Below, in pieces: positions 7,601 through 15,552 of a stretch of 40,533 nt of DNA. Origin of the DNA: Gammaproteobacteria bacterium (GTDB taxonomy: Bacteria > Pseudomonadota > Gammaproteobacteria > JAJFKO01); NCBI GenBank assembly GCA_028284465.1, contig JANQRR010000006.1, positions 1 through 40,533 on the forward strand, given 5' to 3'. The position numbers were made by a program, and so were the translations under genes. How positions within the stretch are numbered: the first letter of the stretch is position 1; the number at the start of each line of letters is the position of its first letter. The notes below the pieces were generated by a model. The model did no database searches, was not told the DNA's origin, and saw only the letters and a list, made by a program, of their open reading frames with translations.

Positions 7601-8678
7601 GGCTTTGCAAACATTAACGGCTAAATCATTCGGGCAGCGCGTACTAACCTGGTATGCGCAACATGGACGTAAACAATTGCCTTGGCAACAACCAGCGACG
7701 CCATACCGGGTGTGGTTGTCAGAGATCATGTTGCAACAAACGCAAGTTAACACCGTTATTCCTTATTTTAATCGTTTCATCGCGCGTTTTCCTGATCTAC
7801 ATAATTTGGCACAAGCTACCATCGATGAAGTTTTACATTTGTGGACGGGGTTAGGTTATTATGCACGTGCGCGCAACTTACATAAAACAGCCAAGATCAT
7901 TGCTACGCAATTTCATGGTGAGTTTCCAGCTGATCGCCATGCCTTAGAACAATTGCCCGGCATTGGCCGTTCTACTGCGGCAGCCATTTGTGCATTAGCA
8001 TTTGGATTACCTGAAGCAATTTTAGATGGTAATGTCAAACGAGTGTTAGCACGAGTGCATGCTATTGCAGGCTGGCCTGGTGAAACAAAAGTGCAACAAC
8101 AATTGTGGCAACTCAGTGAACGTTATGTGCCACAACAGCAACCCGGGCCTTATACCCAAGCAATGATGGATCTAGGAGCGATGATCTGCACTCGCACTAA
8201 ACCTGCTTGTAATGAATGCCCTTTAACAGATTATTGTTTAGCGAAACAACAAAATAATACTCAAGCGTATCCTGGTAAACGCCAACGAAAACAGTTGCCC
8301 GTTAAGCAAACAACAATGTTGTTATTAACAGATGATCAACATCGGGTGCTACTTGAAAAGCGTCCACCGGCTGGAATTTGGGGTGGGCTGTGGATCTTGC
8401 CCGAATGTGATGATCCAAATAATATTATCACTTGGTGCGCATTGAAATATCATTGCGACACAACCTTCATTAAAGCATGGCCTAGTTTACGTCATACATT
8501 TAGCCATTTTCATTTAGATATTACGCCAATCCAGTTACAGATCATCAACAAAAGTCCTGTAGTGATGGATTCAGCGTCATTGATTTGGTATAACAACAAT
8601 GCGCCAGCTGAACTTGGTTTAGCAAAACCCATTATCACGCTGTTGCAGCAATTAGCTAAGCAATTGGAGGAGTCATAG
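7581..8678 (+). CDS. mutY: Adenine DNA glycosylase MutY
   Basis: Up to 365 residues. It removes A mispaired with 8-oxoG. The HhH-GPD domain shows catalytic Glu in WLSEIMLQQTQVNTVIPYF, LWTGLGYYARARNLHK, the hairpin LPGIGRSTAAAICALAFG, and catalytic Asp in ILDGNVKRVLARVHAI. The iron-sulfur loop is CTRTKPACNECPLTDYC (C-x6-C-x2-C-x5-C). A C-terminal NUDIX-like 8-oxoG-reading domain follows (LLEKRPPAGIWGGLWILPEC, then RHTFSHFHLDITP). No ATG exists near the start. The TTG at 7581 overlaps asmA by 20 bases; a TTG at 7605 would fit E. coli MutY better. Neither has a good ribosome site, so translation is probably coupled to asmA. Confidence 0.95.
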   Translation: MKICWNKALQTLTAKSFGQRVLTWYAQHGRKQLPWQQPATPYRVWLSEIMLQQTQVNTVIPYFNRFIARFPDLHNLAQATIDEVLHLWTGLGYYARARNLHKTAKIIATQFHGEFPADRHALEQLPGIGRSTAAAICALAFGLPEAILDGNVKRVLARVHAIAGWPGETKVQQQLWQLSERYVPQQQPGPYTQAMMDLGAMICTRTKPACNECPLTDYCLAKQQNNTQAYPGKRQRKQLPVKQTTMLLLTDDQHRVLLEKRPPAGIWGGLWILPECDDPNNIITWCALKYHCDTTFIKAWPSLRHTFSHFHLDITPIQLQIINKSPVVMDSASLIWYNNNAPAELGLAKPIITLLQQLAKQLEES

Positions 8679-8951
8679 ATGAGTCGCATGGTATTTTGTA
8701 AAAAGTTACAAACGCAGGCAGAAGGGTTAGATTATGCGCCTTACCCAGGTGAACTAGGTAAAAAGATTTATGAACATGTATCAAAACAAGCTTGGCAAAT
8801 GTGGCAGCAGCATCAAACCATGTTGATCAATGAATATCGTCTCAATTTGCTTGATAGCCAAGCGCGCGAATTTCTCGAACGTGAAATGCAGAATTTTTTC
8901 TTCGGCGAAGGTAGCGCGAAGCCGCCCGGTTATCAACCTACAGAAGAATAG
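8679..8951 (+). CDS. yggX: Fe(2+)-trafficking / oxidative-damage protection protein YggX
   Basis: 90 residues, matching the YggX family throughout: [59 protein letters not shown] and FFFGEG near the end. Cys7 is the conserved cysteine. YggX protects iron-sulfur proteins from oxidative damage and supports MutY activity in enteric bacteria. It starts at the base right after the mutY stop, with GGAGG about 7 bases upstream inside mutY, so the two are co-transcribed and coupled. Length is typical. Confidence 0.95.
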   Translation: MSRMVFCKKLQTQAEGLDYAPYPGELGKKIYEHVSKQAWQMWQQHQTMLINEYRLNLLDSQAREFLEREMQNFFFGEGSAKPPGYQPTEE

Positions 8952-8999
8952 ACTTATTGATGTTATTATGACCAGCTTGGGATGATGTTTTTTGTTCAC

Positions 9000-9029
9000 T
9001 TGACTTACCCAATGAGGATCAGGTTTAAT
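9000..9029 (+). promoter_or_regulatory. Possible promoter of tRNA-Phe
   Basis: TTGACT (9000-9005) and TTTAAT (9024-9029) are spaced 18 bases, about 38 bases before the tRNA. Plausible with a short 5' leader removed by RNase P. Confidence 0.3.
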
Positions 9030-9067
9030 TAGCGCTTCTTAAAGTCATATCTCTTGAAGCTGCATTT

Positions 9068-9143
9068 GGCCAGATAGCTCAGTCGGTAGAGCAAAGGACT
9101 GAAAATCCTTGTGTCCCTGGTTCGATTCCAGGTCTGGCCACCA
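9068..9143 (+). tRNA. tRNA-Phe (anticodon GAA)
   Basis: 76 bases with encoded CCA. Acceptor stem GGCCAGA pairs with TCTGGCC; the D arm has AGCTCAGTCGGTAGAGC; the anticodon loop CTGAAAA carries GAA at 9101-9103; the T arm is CCTGGTTCGATTCCAGG. No integrase gene follows in the next kilobase, although a tRNA 3' end is a common insertion site and the downstream region is accessory in nature. Confidence 0.97.
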
Positions 9144-9378
9144 ATTAAATCAATAGGTTAGAGGAATTCATTTCGGTTTTATCTGGAAAAGCCTATTAAT
9201 CAAGAGATCGATCTGTTGAGCTTCATGAGGCCACTGAAGTCCTTGCCGACTATTGGATGTCTTAACGCCTAATGTTGAATGTTGATAGCGTATGCAGTGT
9301 GCTTTGAGGTAACGTAAGCACTTTAGTTAGATACGGTGAATAGAAAATGATCCTAATGAGAAAATTTCTAGATTAACG

Positions 9379-10275
9379 CTAAAATACTACATTTGAAACG
9401 ATCGCATCCATCGCTTTTTTAACTACAGTGGGCGTTTGATGGGTGTAGGGATGAAGCAAATATACTGGACTGATCTCACATTTGATCTTCGGGAGCAGGT
9501 GAACTAATGTGCCTTTTTCTAGGTAAGGTTTAACGAAAATAGACGGTAGTAAAGCATAACCCATACTGTTAAGTGCTAGCTTGCAAGTGCCAGGTAAATT
9601 GCTTGATTTAAAAGCGGGATGAAGTGCCCAAACTTTTTTATCAAACTCTATGTCATAGTGAGGTTTTCTTTGTTGCCAATGACTCGCAATAAAATCATAT
9701 TGAATAAGATCATCAATCTTTTCTATAGGCTGTTTATTGTCGAGAAATTCGGGAGCTGCTACGAAGATACTATGAATATGGCCAATGCGCTTTGCTTTAA
9801 GCCCACTATCATTAAGCATACCGACACGAATAGCAATATCAATATTATAAGTGAGTAATTCAATGCAATTATCATCGATGCTAAAAATCACTTTAAGGTT
9901 AGGATAAGTATTTTTAAGTAGCTTAATTGCGGAGAATACAATATCTTGAAAAGCATGAGGTAAGGTAATAGCAAGTGTGCCAACGGTTTCTGTATCTTTG
10001 CCGTATAACTCAGTAAATGTTGTATTAATTAATTGATATAATTGTTGAGATTTTTCTGCTAAATAATGTCCTTTTTCAGTTAACACGAGTTTGCGGGTTG
10101 TTCGCTTAAGCAATTGGGAATCGAGTTCTTTCTCTAAAGCAGAGATATGTTGGCTTAAGCCAGATTTAGTCATATCGAGCATTTCAGCCGCTTTCGTAAA
10201 ACTGCCTTGTTTTATCACTTCATGAAATAAGAACATACGATAAGCGAGACTCTTTTGTTTAGAAGGAATGAACAT
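9379..10275 (-). CDS. LysR-type transcriptional regulator
   Basis: 298 residues from an ATG at 10275 with AGGAG about 10 bases upstream; the frame is open further up but that part overlaps the divergent gene and is not LysR-like. The N-terminal winged helix is FLFHEVIKQGSFTKAAEMLD followed by MTKSGLSQHISALEKEL and RTTRKLVLTEKG. The rest is the periplasmic-binding-like effector domain (VGTLAITLPHAF..., IDIAIRVGMLNDSGLKAKRI). This is the AaeR/DmlR-type group. It is divergent from a SnoaL-like gene at 10360, and LysR proteins usually control the divergent neighbour, so that gene is the likely target. The inducer is unknown. Confidence 0.92.
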   Translation of the reverse strand: MFIPSKQKSLAYRMFLFHEVIKQGSFTKAAEMLDMTKSGLSQHISALEKELDSQLLKRTTRKLVLTEKGHYLAEKSQQLYQLINTTFTELYGKDTETVGTLAITLPHAFQDIVFSAIKLLKNTYPNLKVIFSIDDNCIELLTYNIDIAIRVGMLNDSGLKAKRIGHIHSIFVAAPEFLDNKQPIEKIDDLIQYDFIASHWQQRKPHYDIEFDKKVWALHPAFKSSNLPGTCKLALNSMGYALLPSIFVKPYLEKGTLVHLLPKIKCEISPVYLLHPYTHQTPTVVKKAMDAIVSNVVF

Positions 10276-10359
10276 TGTTTTCAACTCCTGGTTATTTTTC
10301 TTCAATATGTTTAATGCTAACGTATAGTTCCTATTTAAATCAAATGCAAGGAGACAATC

Positions 10360-10872
10360 ATGAAAAATGATGGAAAGAAAATGAATGCAGAAATCATCAA
10401 GGCAGTGGAGGAAGCGAGCCAAGTATGGATTACAGCTTTTAATGGCAGAAATGCGGCTGACTGTGCAAGTGTTTATAGTAAAGATGCCATTATGAAAGCA
10501 GAACCGTTTGGGGAATATAAGGGTCGAAAAGCTATTCAGGAATTCTGGCAAGGTTTAATTGTCAAAAGCATTTCTGATGTTAAATATACTAATATAAAGT
10601 ACCAGGTTGAAAGTGATGATGTTGTGAAATTAAGTGCTTCATGGACTATGATGGTAGGTTCGGGTGATGATAAAAAAATGATTGGTGGTGAGATTTATGA
10701 AGAAAAGTGGGAGCGTACTGAAGAAGGCTGGAAGCTCACTTTTGATCATTTTGAGCAAAAAGAGAATTTCACCCCAAGATTTTTTAAAGCATCACAGTCT
10801 AAATCAGAAGCTACAGAAGAACAAACACCTTCGCCTTCTTCTTCAATTCCGCATGTAGGACATCCTTCATAA
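10360..10872 (+). CDS. SnoaL-like / NTF2-fold protein
   Basis: 170 residues with a good ribosome site (AAGGAGA, 7 bases before ATG). The body matches the SnoaL/DUF4440 cone-shaped fold: WITAFNGRNAADCASVYSKD, AIMKAEPFGEYKGRKAIQEF, then a beta-rich half with WTMMVG and GGEIYEEKWERTEEGWKLTF. Such proteins bind small hydrophobic ligands; some are ketosteroid-isomerase-like enzymes, many have no known reaction. A Pro/Ser/Thr-rich tail (residues about 140-170) is added after the fold and is unusual. The gene is divergent from a LysR regulator and is followed by an intrinsic terminator, so it is monocistronic and likely LysR-regulated. Confidence 0.8.
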   Translation: MKNDGKKMNAEIIKAVEEASQVWITAFNGRNAADCASVYSKDAIMKAEPFGEYKGRKAIQEFWQGLIVKSISDVKYTNIKYQVESDDVVKLSASWTMMVGSGDDKKMIGGEIYEEKWERTEEGWKLTFDHFEQKENFTPRFFKASQSKSEATEEQTPSPSSSIPHVGHPS

Positions 10873-10894
10873 TCAAATTAAATATTGCTTAATA

Positions 10895-10930
10895 AAAAGA
10901 AGGTCAGGCAACATTTGCAGGCCTTCTTTT
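10895..10930 (+). terminator. Rho-independent terminator after the SnoaL-like gene
   Basis: AAAAGAAGGTC (10895-10905) pairs with GGCCTTCTTTT (10920-10930) with one G-U pair, giving an 11-base-pair stem, a 14-base loop and a terminal TTTT, 22 bases after the stop. Confidence 0.7.
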
Positions 10931-10953
10931 GTAGTGCATTGTTGAATTCAAAT

Positions 10954-11067
10954 ATGGGTGTTTTTACCCATTTACTTATTATTTATGCCTGTATTATATT
11001 GTTTGTAAGTTTTCTGGTGCATTATGTAATTCATGATAAAAATAAAATTATTCCCAATAATGCTTAA
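10954..11067 (+). CDS. Possible 37-residue single-span membrane peptide
   Basis: An ATG at 10954 opens a short frame: MGVFTHLLIIYACIILFVSF, then LVHYVIHDKNKIIPNNA. It would form one hydrophobic span with a charged tail. No ribosome site is visible and the frame starts just after a terminator, so expression is doubtful. No family is recognised. Confidence 0.2.
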   Translation: MGVFTHLLIIYACIILFVSFLVHYVIHDKNKIIPNNA

Positions 11068-11130
11068 CTACAGAAAAAAACTTAACCCATAAGCGTTTTA
11101 TCGTGATTAAGCGTTACAGCTCATTTTACA

Positions 11131-11136
11131 TATAAT
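11131..11136 (+). promoter_or_regulatory. -10 box upstream of the TPR-lipase gene
   Basis: A perfect TATAAT lies 39 bases before the ATG at 11176. The -35 is weak (TTAAGC at 18 bases). An 8-base direct repeat (TAAGCGTT) occurs twice just upstream and might bind a regulator. Confidence 0.35.
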
Positions 11137-11175
11137 GCCGATCGCAACGGATAACATGATAATAGGGAGATAGCC

Positions 11176-14100
11176 ATGAATTTTTTAACTGATATGATGT
11201 TTACCGAAGAGGATAATGCAGATAGTCATTTCATTTTACAGTTTGCTAATTTTGGATACTTTGCGCTTTTACTTATTGTTATTTCGCTTTATTTAGCTCG
11301 ACCAACGTCAAAGAGTAAAATCAAAGATACTGTATTTTCAAAGGCGCGCAAAAAGAGATTACAAGATACTTGGGAATGGATACAATATGCTAATGAGTTG
11401 TCACGGGAATATTCTGATCCACGTTATGCAATTATGGCGTATCAACATATTCTAAATCTTGATATGACAGTTAATCAATCGAAAGATGTGTATAGAAAAT
11501 TAGGCGGGTTGTATGAGGATGTCTATTATAATAGTCGGATAAAGTTTCTAAATGATGAATATCGGCTAAAGGCAATTAAATATTATAAAATGTCTGGCAC
11601 ATCTAATAACCGTAAAATACGTTTGCGAGTTTTGATGTTGGAGCATAAAAATTTAAGTTCAGCACAATGGCTACAAAAAGCCAGAGAGACATCTAATGTG
11701 ATAAAACTTCGTGATTATTGTGAAATCGCAATACGACTTTCTTTAAATGCTCCAGTGACTATGTACAAAGCTGGTTTGATTATTACAAATTGCAACGGTT
11801 ATCGGAATCGATTAGCGATAGCAAAAAAATATTTTAAAGAAGCTGCAAACTCAAATCATAGAAAAGCAGCAAAAAAGTATATAGAACTCGAACATGGCAA
11901 TATGTCTCAATCTAGATATACACAACTTGGTGTAGCTTATTTAACTGGTACAAAAAGCATAGCGGGAAATATAAATCTAGCCATTGTCTGTTTTGAACAG
12001 GCTAGTTCTGATCCTGAAGCATTGTTTGCTCTAGGAACATTTTATCGTGATGGAATAGGAGTTCTTGAAAATCTCGAACGGGCAAAAGATTATTTTAAGC
12101 AGGCAAAAGAAATGGGAAGTGAAGCTGCAAAAATAGAATATATGATGCTTTCACACAATGAATTAACTACATCACCTGAATGGAATTCTTTAGGAATAAA
12201 TTATTATAATGGAAAAGATTATATACTAGCAGAGGCATGTTTTCAGCGCGCAATTAAACTATCTCCAACTTTTGCAGTTGCTTATTATAATATAGGTCTT
12301 TTATCTCAAAAAGGAAGACCTCGAAATTTCAAGCGTGCAATGCAGTATTATGGTCCTGCACTAATACTTGGCTATAAAAAGGCCGAAGATAGAATACGTG
12401 AAATCCGCTCTGAAAGAGAATGGGCGCCTTATAAAAGGGGTGCCGCAGGGCTATTCGGGGTTGCTGCAATGGTAGGAGGTGGTTTCGCATTGGTATTTAG
12501 TAATGGCACTGCTGCAATGGCTGGTAATAGTGTTTTGCAGGGAGGGGTTAGCAGTTTCAGATTTGCGTTATTTAATGAAGATGAAAATTTAACTGCAGAA
12601 GATTATGCTTCTCAAGTTATATCATCGATGATGGGAGGAGCTGCTAGTCATACGGTAGGGAGGGTTTTGAATCCATTGGTTCGTACACCAACGCGCTTTT
12701 TACCATTTTTATCTGAGGGTGGCGAGCAAGCAGTAAGAGTGGTTGCTATAGGTGGGCTAGCAAGTTTAAGTGGATATTATGCAACAACCGTTGCTAGAAA
12801 CCTTATTGAGAGAAGAAGCTTTTTAGCAGCTATACGCAATAGAGATGCTCTACTCGCTTTCATAAGTGGTACAGTTTCAAGCGGTATCAATGTTGCATCT
12901 CATCCTGTTATTGAATCTTTTTATAATGGTGTTTTTGATTCAGCTATCGATGAAGCTTCCCAAGAAGCAGCAATGATTGTTGCTGGTTCTTTAGTGGGAT
13001 CTACAACAGGAGGTATTAGTGCAGCACTAACCACATTAGTTTCGAACGGATATTACAAACTGACAGGCTATAAACGGCCGTGGTTAGAAGGGTTTAAAGA
13101 AGCGATATTATTAGGCATGGTAACGGGGGCTGTGACCGGCGCTTTCAATGGTGTAATAGAGTGTCACAATTTACGTCAGAAAAAGTTGCTTGAGGCAATA
13201 GAGGAATATAACAAAAATATAGAAAAACTTAAAGAAATTGAAAATAGTTCTGAGGCAGAAGCTGCAAAAAGTGCTAATGCTTATTTTTTAGATATGAGAA
13301 GGAGGGCTCAGGCTGAAATTTTAAAACATATCGAATGGGCTATCGCCAATGAATGTGTATATGCTCGTGGCCTAAATATCGGGCTAAGAGTTAAGAGTAC
13401 AGATATCAACGATATTTTTGATGCAATTCTAGCAGGAAAAAAAGTTACCTTTGTTAAATATGGTAAAGGTAAAAAAATTGAAGCCGAACGAAAATTATTT
13501 CCTGATGCGTATAAAATTAAATGGGATGAAAACGGTGAGAAAGGAAAAAGCAAAAAGACAATGTACAACCTAGATGATTATAGAAGAGCTCAACAAAAGG
13601 CTAACGCAGCAAATCGAGATCTTGCTGCCAAATATGATGAAGCTGGATTTAACGGAGATGAATTAGTTGGAAATTTAATACAGGAACGAGAAAAATTATT
13701 GATGCAAGAACGACAACTGGGCAAACGAAATCGCTATTTTCATAATCATAAAGGCGTCAAGTCTACTCTTCGTTTAGACGTTCCAATGAAGGATGATTAT
13801 ACTCCTGATTTTAGTGACACATCAATAGCGTGGAATGCAATTTATAATGCATCTGAATGCGCAATTGCTTGTTATAAGAATAAAACAGGTGGTTTTGTAT
13901 ATGGTATGAAACTTATAGGAAAGATAGAACAACCAAAATATGGTTTTGATGTCTCAACATTTGCTGATCAGAAAAACAATACAATCTATATTTCCTTCAA
14001 AGGTTCTCAGAAGGCATCCCAGTGGTTTATCGATGATGCAGTGCTTGCAGCAAAGGGTATACCTGCTTCCGTGAATCGACATATTAAGGCAGAAATTCAA

Positions 14101-14631
14101 AAAATAGCTCAACAATATCCAAATTCTAAAATTATATTAACAGGCCATTCATTGGGTGCTGCAATCGCTACATACTATTCATCTAAATTAGGATATACTG
14201 CACTTTGTTTTGATAACCCTGGGTGTAGGCATACAGGCGATTATTCAAATGTAACAAGTTTTCAATCTATGCCCAATATTGTAAATCGTCTTAATCCTTC
14301 AAAGGGAAATATCGTTCAGCTTAGTACGCCAACTAGCACTTATTATTATGCCAGAAAAACAACATATGTTATAGATTTTTTCAAACCAGGAGCTGGCTTA
14401 ATAGGAAGAGAAGCGCTCGGATTATTCTCTCATTCGATGCGTTTTGTTCAACGTTCACTAAGACGTACTCATGACTTACTAACTGGAGAATCAAGTAATT
14501 CACACTTGTTAAAAGGCATTAAATCTAATTCAAACTTGGAGTATGAAAATGATTTTTCTGAGGTACTTCAAAATCAGATTGGTCAATCTCAACAGAGGTC
14601 AAATAATGGTCCGGCTAGAATGCAAAGATGA
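11176..14631 (+). CDS. Large TPR/Sel1-repeat, hydrophobic-core and class-3 lipase protein (candidate effector/toxin)
   Basis: 1151 residues with ribosome site GGGAGAT before ATG. Order of parts: a single membrane span (residues about 23-41); an alpha-solenoid with TPR/Sel1-like repeats (about 60-410), for example ALFALGTFYRDGIGVLENLE and AVAYYNIGLLSQKGRPRNFK; a Gly/Ala-rich hydrophobic region (about 420-660); a coiled-coil stretch (about 665-725); and a lipase-3 type alpha/beta hydrolase (about 890-1095). The nucleophile elbow is GHSLGAA with Ser992. The following FDNPG has Asp1013, and His1086 in FSHSM is a candidate triad member. The domain set fits a secreted or membrane-acting phospholipase/esterase used on a host or rival. 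No signal peptide cleavage site or secretion signal is provable. Codon and AT bias match the neighbours. Confidence 0.75.
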   Translation: MNFLTDMMFTEEDNADSHFILQFANFGYFALLLIVISLYLARPTSKSKIKDTVFSKARKKRLQDTWEWIQYANELSREYSDPRYAIMAYQHILNLDMTVNQSKDVYRKLGGLYEDVYYNSRIKFLNDEYRLKAIKYYKMSGTSNNRKIRLRVLMLEHKNLSSAQWLQKARETSNVIKLRDYCEIAIRLSLNAPVTMYKAGLIITNCNGYRNRLAIAKKYFKEAANSNHRKAAKKYIELEHGNMSQSRYTQLGVAYLTGTKSIAGNINLAIVCFEQASSDPEALFALGTFYRDGIGVLENLERAKDYFKQAKEMGSEAAKIEYMMLSHNELTTSPEWNSLGINYYNGKDYILAEACFQRAIKLSPTFAVAYYNIGLLSQKGRPRNFKRAMQYYGPALILGYKKAEDRIREIRSEREWAPYKRGAAGLFGVAAMVGGGFALVFSNGTAAMAGNSVLQGGVSSFRFALFNEDENLTAEDYASQVISSMMGGAASHTVGRVLNPLVRTPTRFLPFLSEGGEQAVRVVAIGGLASLSGYYATTVARNLIERRSFLAAIRNRDALLAFISGTVSSGINVASHPVIESFYNGVFDSAIDEASQEAAMIVAGSLVGSTTGGISAALTTLVSNGYYKLTGYKRPWLEGFKEAILLGMVTGAVTGAFNGVIECHNLRQKKLLEAIEEYNKNIEKLKEIENSSEAEAAKSANAYFLDMRRRAQAEILKHIEWAIANECVYARGLNIGLRVKSTDINDIFDAILAGKKVTFVKYGKGKKIEAERKLFPDAYKIKWDENGEKGKSKKTMYNLDDYRRAQQKANAANRDLAAKYDEAGFNGDELVGNLIQEREKLLMQERQLGKRNRYFHNHKGVKSTLRLDVPMKDDYTPDFSDTSIAWNAIYNASECAIACYKNKTGGFVYGMKLIGKIEQPKYGFDVSTFADQKNNTIYISFKGSQKASQWFIDDAVLAAKGIPASVNRHIKAEIQKIAQQYPNSKIILTGHSLGAAIATYYSSKLGYTALCFDNPGCRHTGDYSNVTSFQSMPNIVNRLNPSKGNIVQLSTPTSTYYYARKTTYVIDFFKPGAGLIGREALGLFSHSMRFVQRSLRRTHDLLTGESSNSHLLKGIKSNSNLEYENDFSEVLQNQIGQSQQRSNNGPARMQR

Positions 14632-14782
14632 TATTAAGTTTAAATGAATTTATAAATAGGTATTGCCTAATCAGCACTGATTATTGATATAGATTTATTT
14701 CATAAGATCTTGCTTAAAAGGAAAAATGATTGTTGCTATGCAAAATACGTTACACAAGCAAGCGAGCTACATACGGGCTTGG

Positions 14783-15286
14783 CTATATTGGTTGTGAAAG
14801 ACGACTGAAAGCATCTATCAGCCTATGGTATAGTTCAGCAACATCGGGATCATGGCTGGGGATGTCGCGTGCCGGATCATCTGGGATGCACTGGAACTCG
14901 ACCAATCGGCGCGCGATCAACCAGTGACCGTCGACCTTCTCGAGCAAATCACGATAGCCTCCGGTCATGAGGATCCTGAAGCCTTTTGAAGTAGCAACTG
15001 TTACGACAGTGCTAGCGACGCCAGTCGCCGTCAGACCATTTTTAGCCACATCGTAGACAGGGGAAGACGTGATATGACGCGTTCCAAGCTGCGCATGAAC
15101 CTCGGCATAGGCCCTTATTTTGTTACGCCCGACAATAGCCCGCTCATCGGTGCCAAACACTCCGTTCTCAGTGAAGCAGTTAACCCAACCATCAAGATCG
15201 CGTGTGTCGAGGGTTAAGCAGTAGCGTCCGAGCAAGTCGAGAATCTCGATTCTGTCTTGCAGCATATGAATCTTTCTCTCATCCAT
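14783..15286 (-). CDS. SnoaL-like (NTF2-fold) protein, GC-rich and probably acquired
   Basis: 167 residues from the second of two adjacent ATGs, 7 bases after GGAGG. It fits the SnoaL_4 group that includes bile-acid 7-dehydratase-like and ring-dioxygenase-small-subunit-like proteins: LQDRIEILDLLGRYCLTLDT, RDLDGWVNCFTENGVF, GRNKIRAYAEVHAQLGTRH, then a beta half with GGYRDLLEKVDGHWLIARR. The substrate is unknown. Two 60-base lines within it count 55 % and 60 % G+C, against 27 % in a line just before it, so base composition is far from that of the neighbours and suggests recent transfer. Flanking DNA shows no transposase or obvious terminal repeats. Confidence 0.8.
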   Translation of the reverse strand: MDERKIHMLQDRIEILDLLGRYCLTLDTRDLDGWVNCFTENGVFGTDERAIVGRNKIRAYAEVHAQLGTRHITSSPVYDVAKNGLTATGVASTVVTVATSKGFRILMTGGYRDLLEKVDGHWLIARRLVEFQCIPDDPARDIPSHDPDVAELYHRLIDAFSRLSQPI

Positions 15287-15552
15287 CATTTGTCCTCCGA
15301 TGTAGCTACTTGGTATTTGTAGAATTACTTGGCTTGCTCAACTCATTTGCTTGGTTTTTTCTTCAATCTCTTATGTTATCAAATTATTTTGACGTTTAAA
15401 AAAGATAATGTGACCCGAGGGTTATTTCACAGGTGATTTTTGTTTTTTCAAATGCAGTAATCAGTTTATGTCGACTACAAATTTTACGTATCTTGAGTTT
15501 ATTTTGACTTAATGCCAATTTGGTGCCGAACACAAAGCTTCCTCAGTAACAT

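Noticed and set aside
9144..9378. Prophage or integrase next to tRNA-Phe
   Set aside because: No integrase frame or repeated tRNA 3' end was found in this stretch.
10276..10551. N-terminal extension of the LysR gene
   Set aside because: Not LysR-like and overlaps the divergent SnoaL gene; a proper ATG with AGGAG exists at 10275.
10885..10953. Short TTG-started frame after the SnoaL-like gene
   Set aside because: It reads through a clear intrinsic terminator; only the later ATG at 10954 is a weak candidate.
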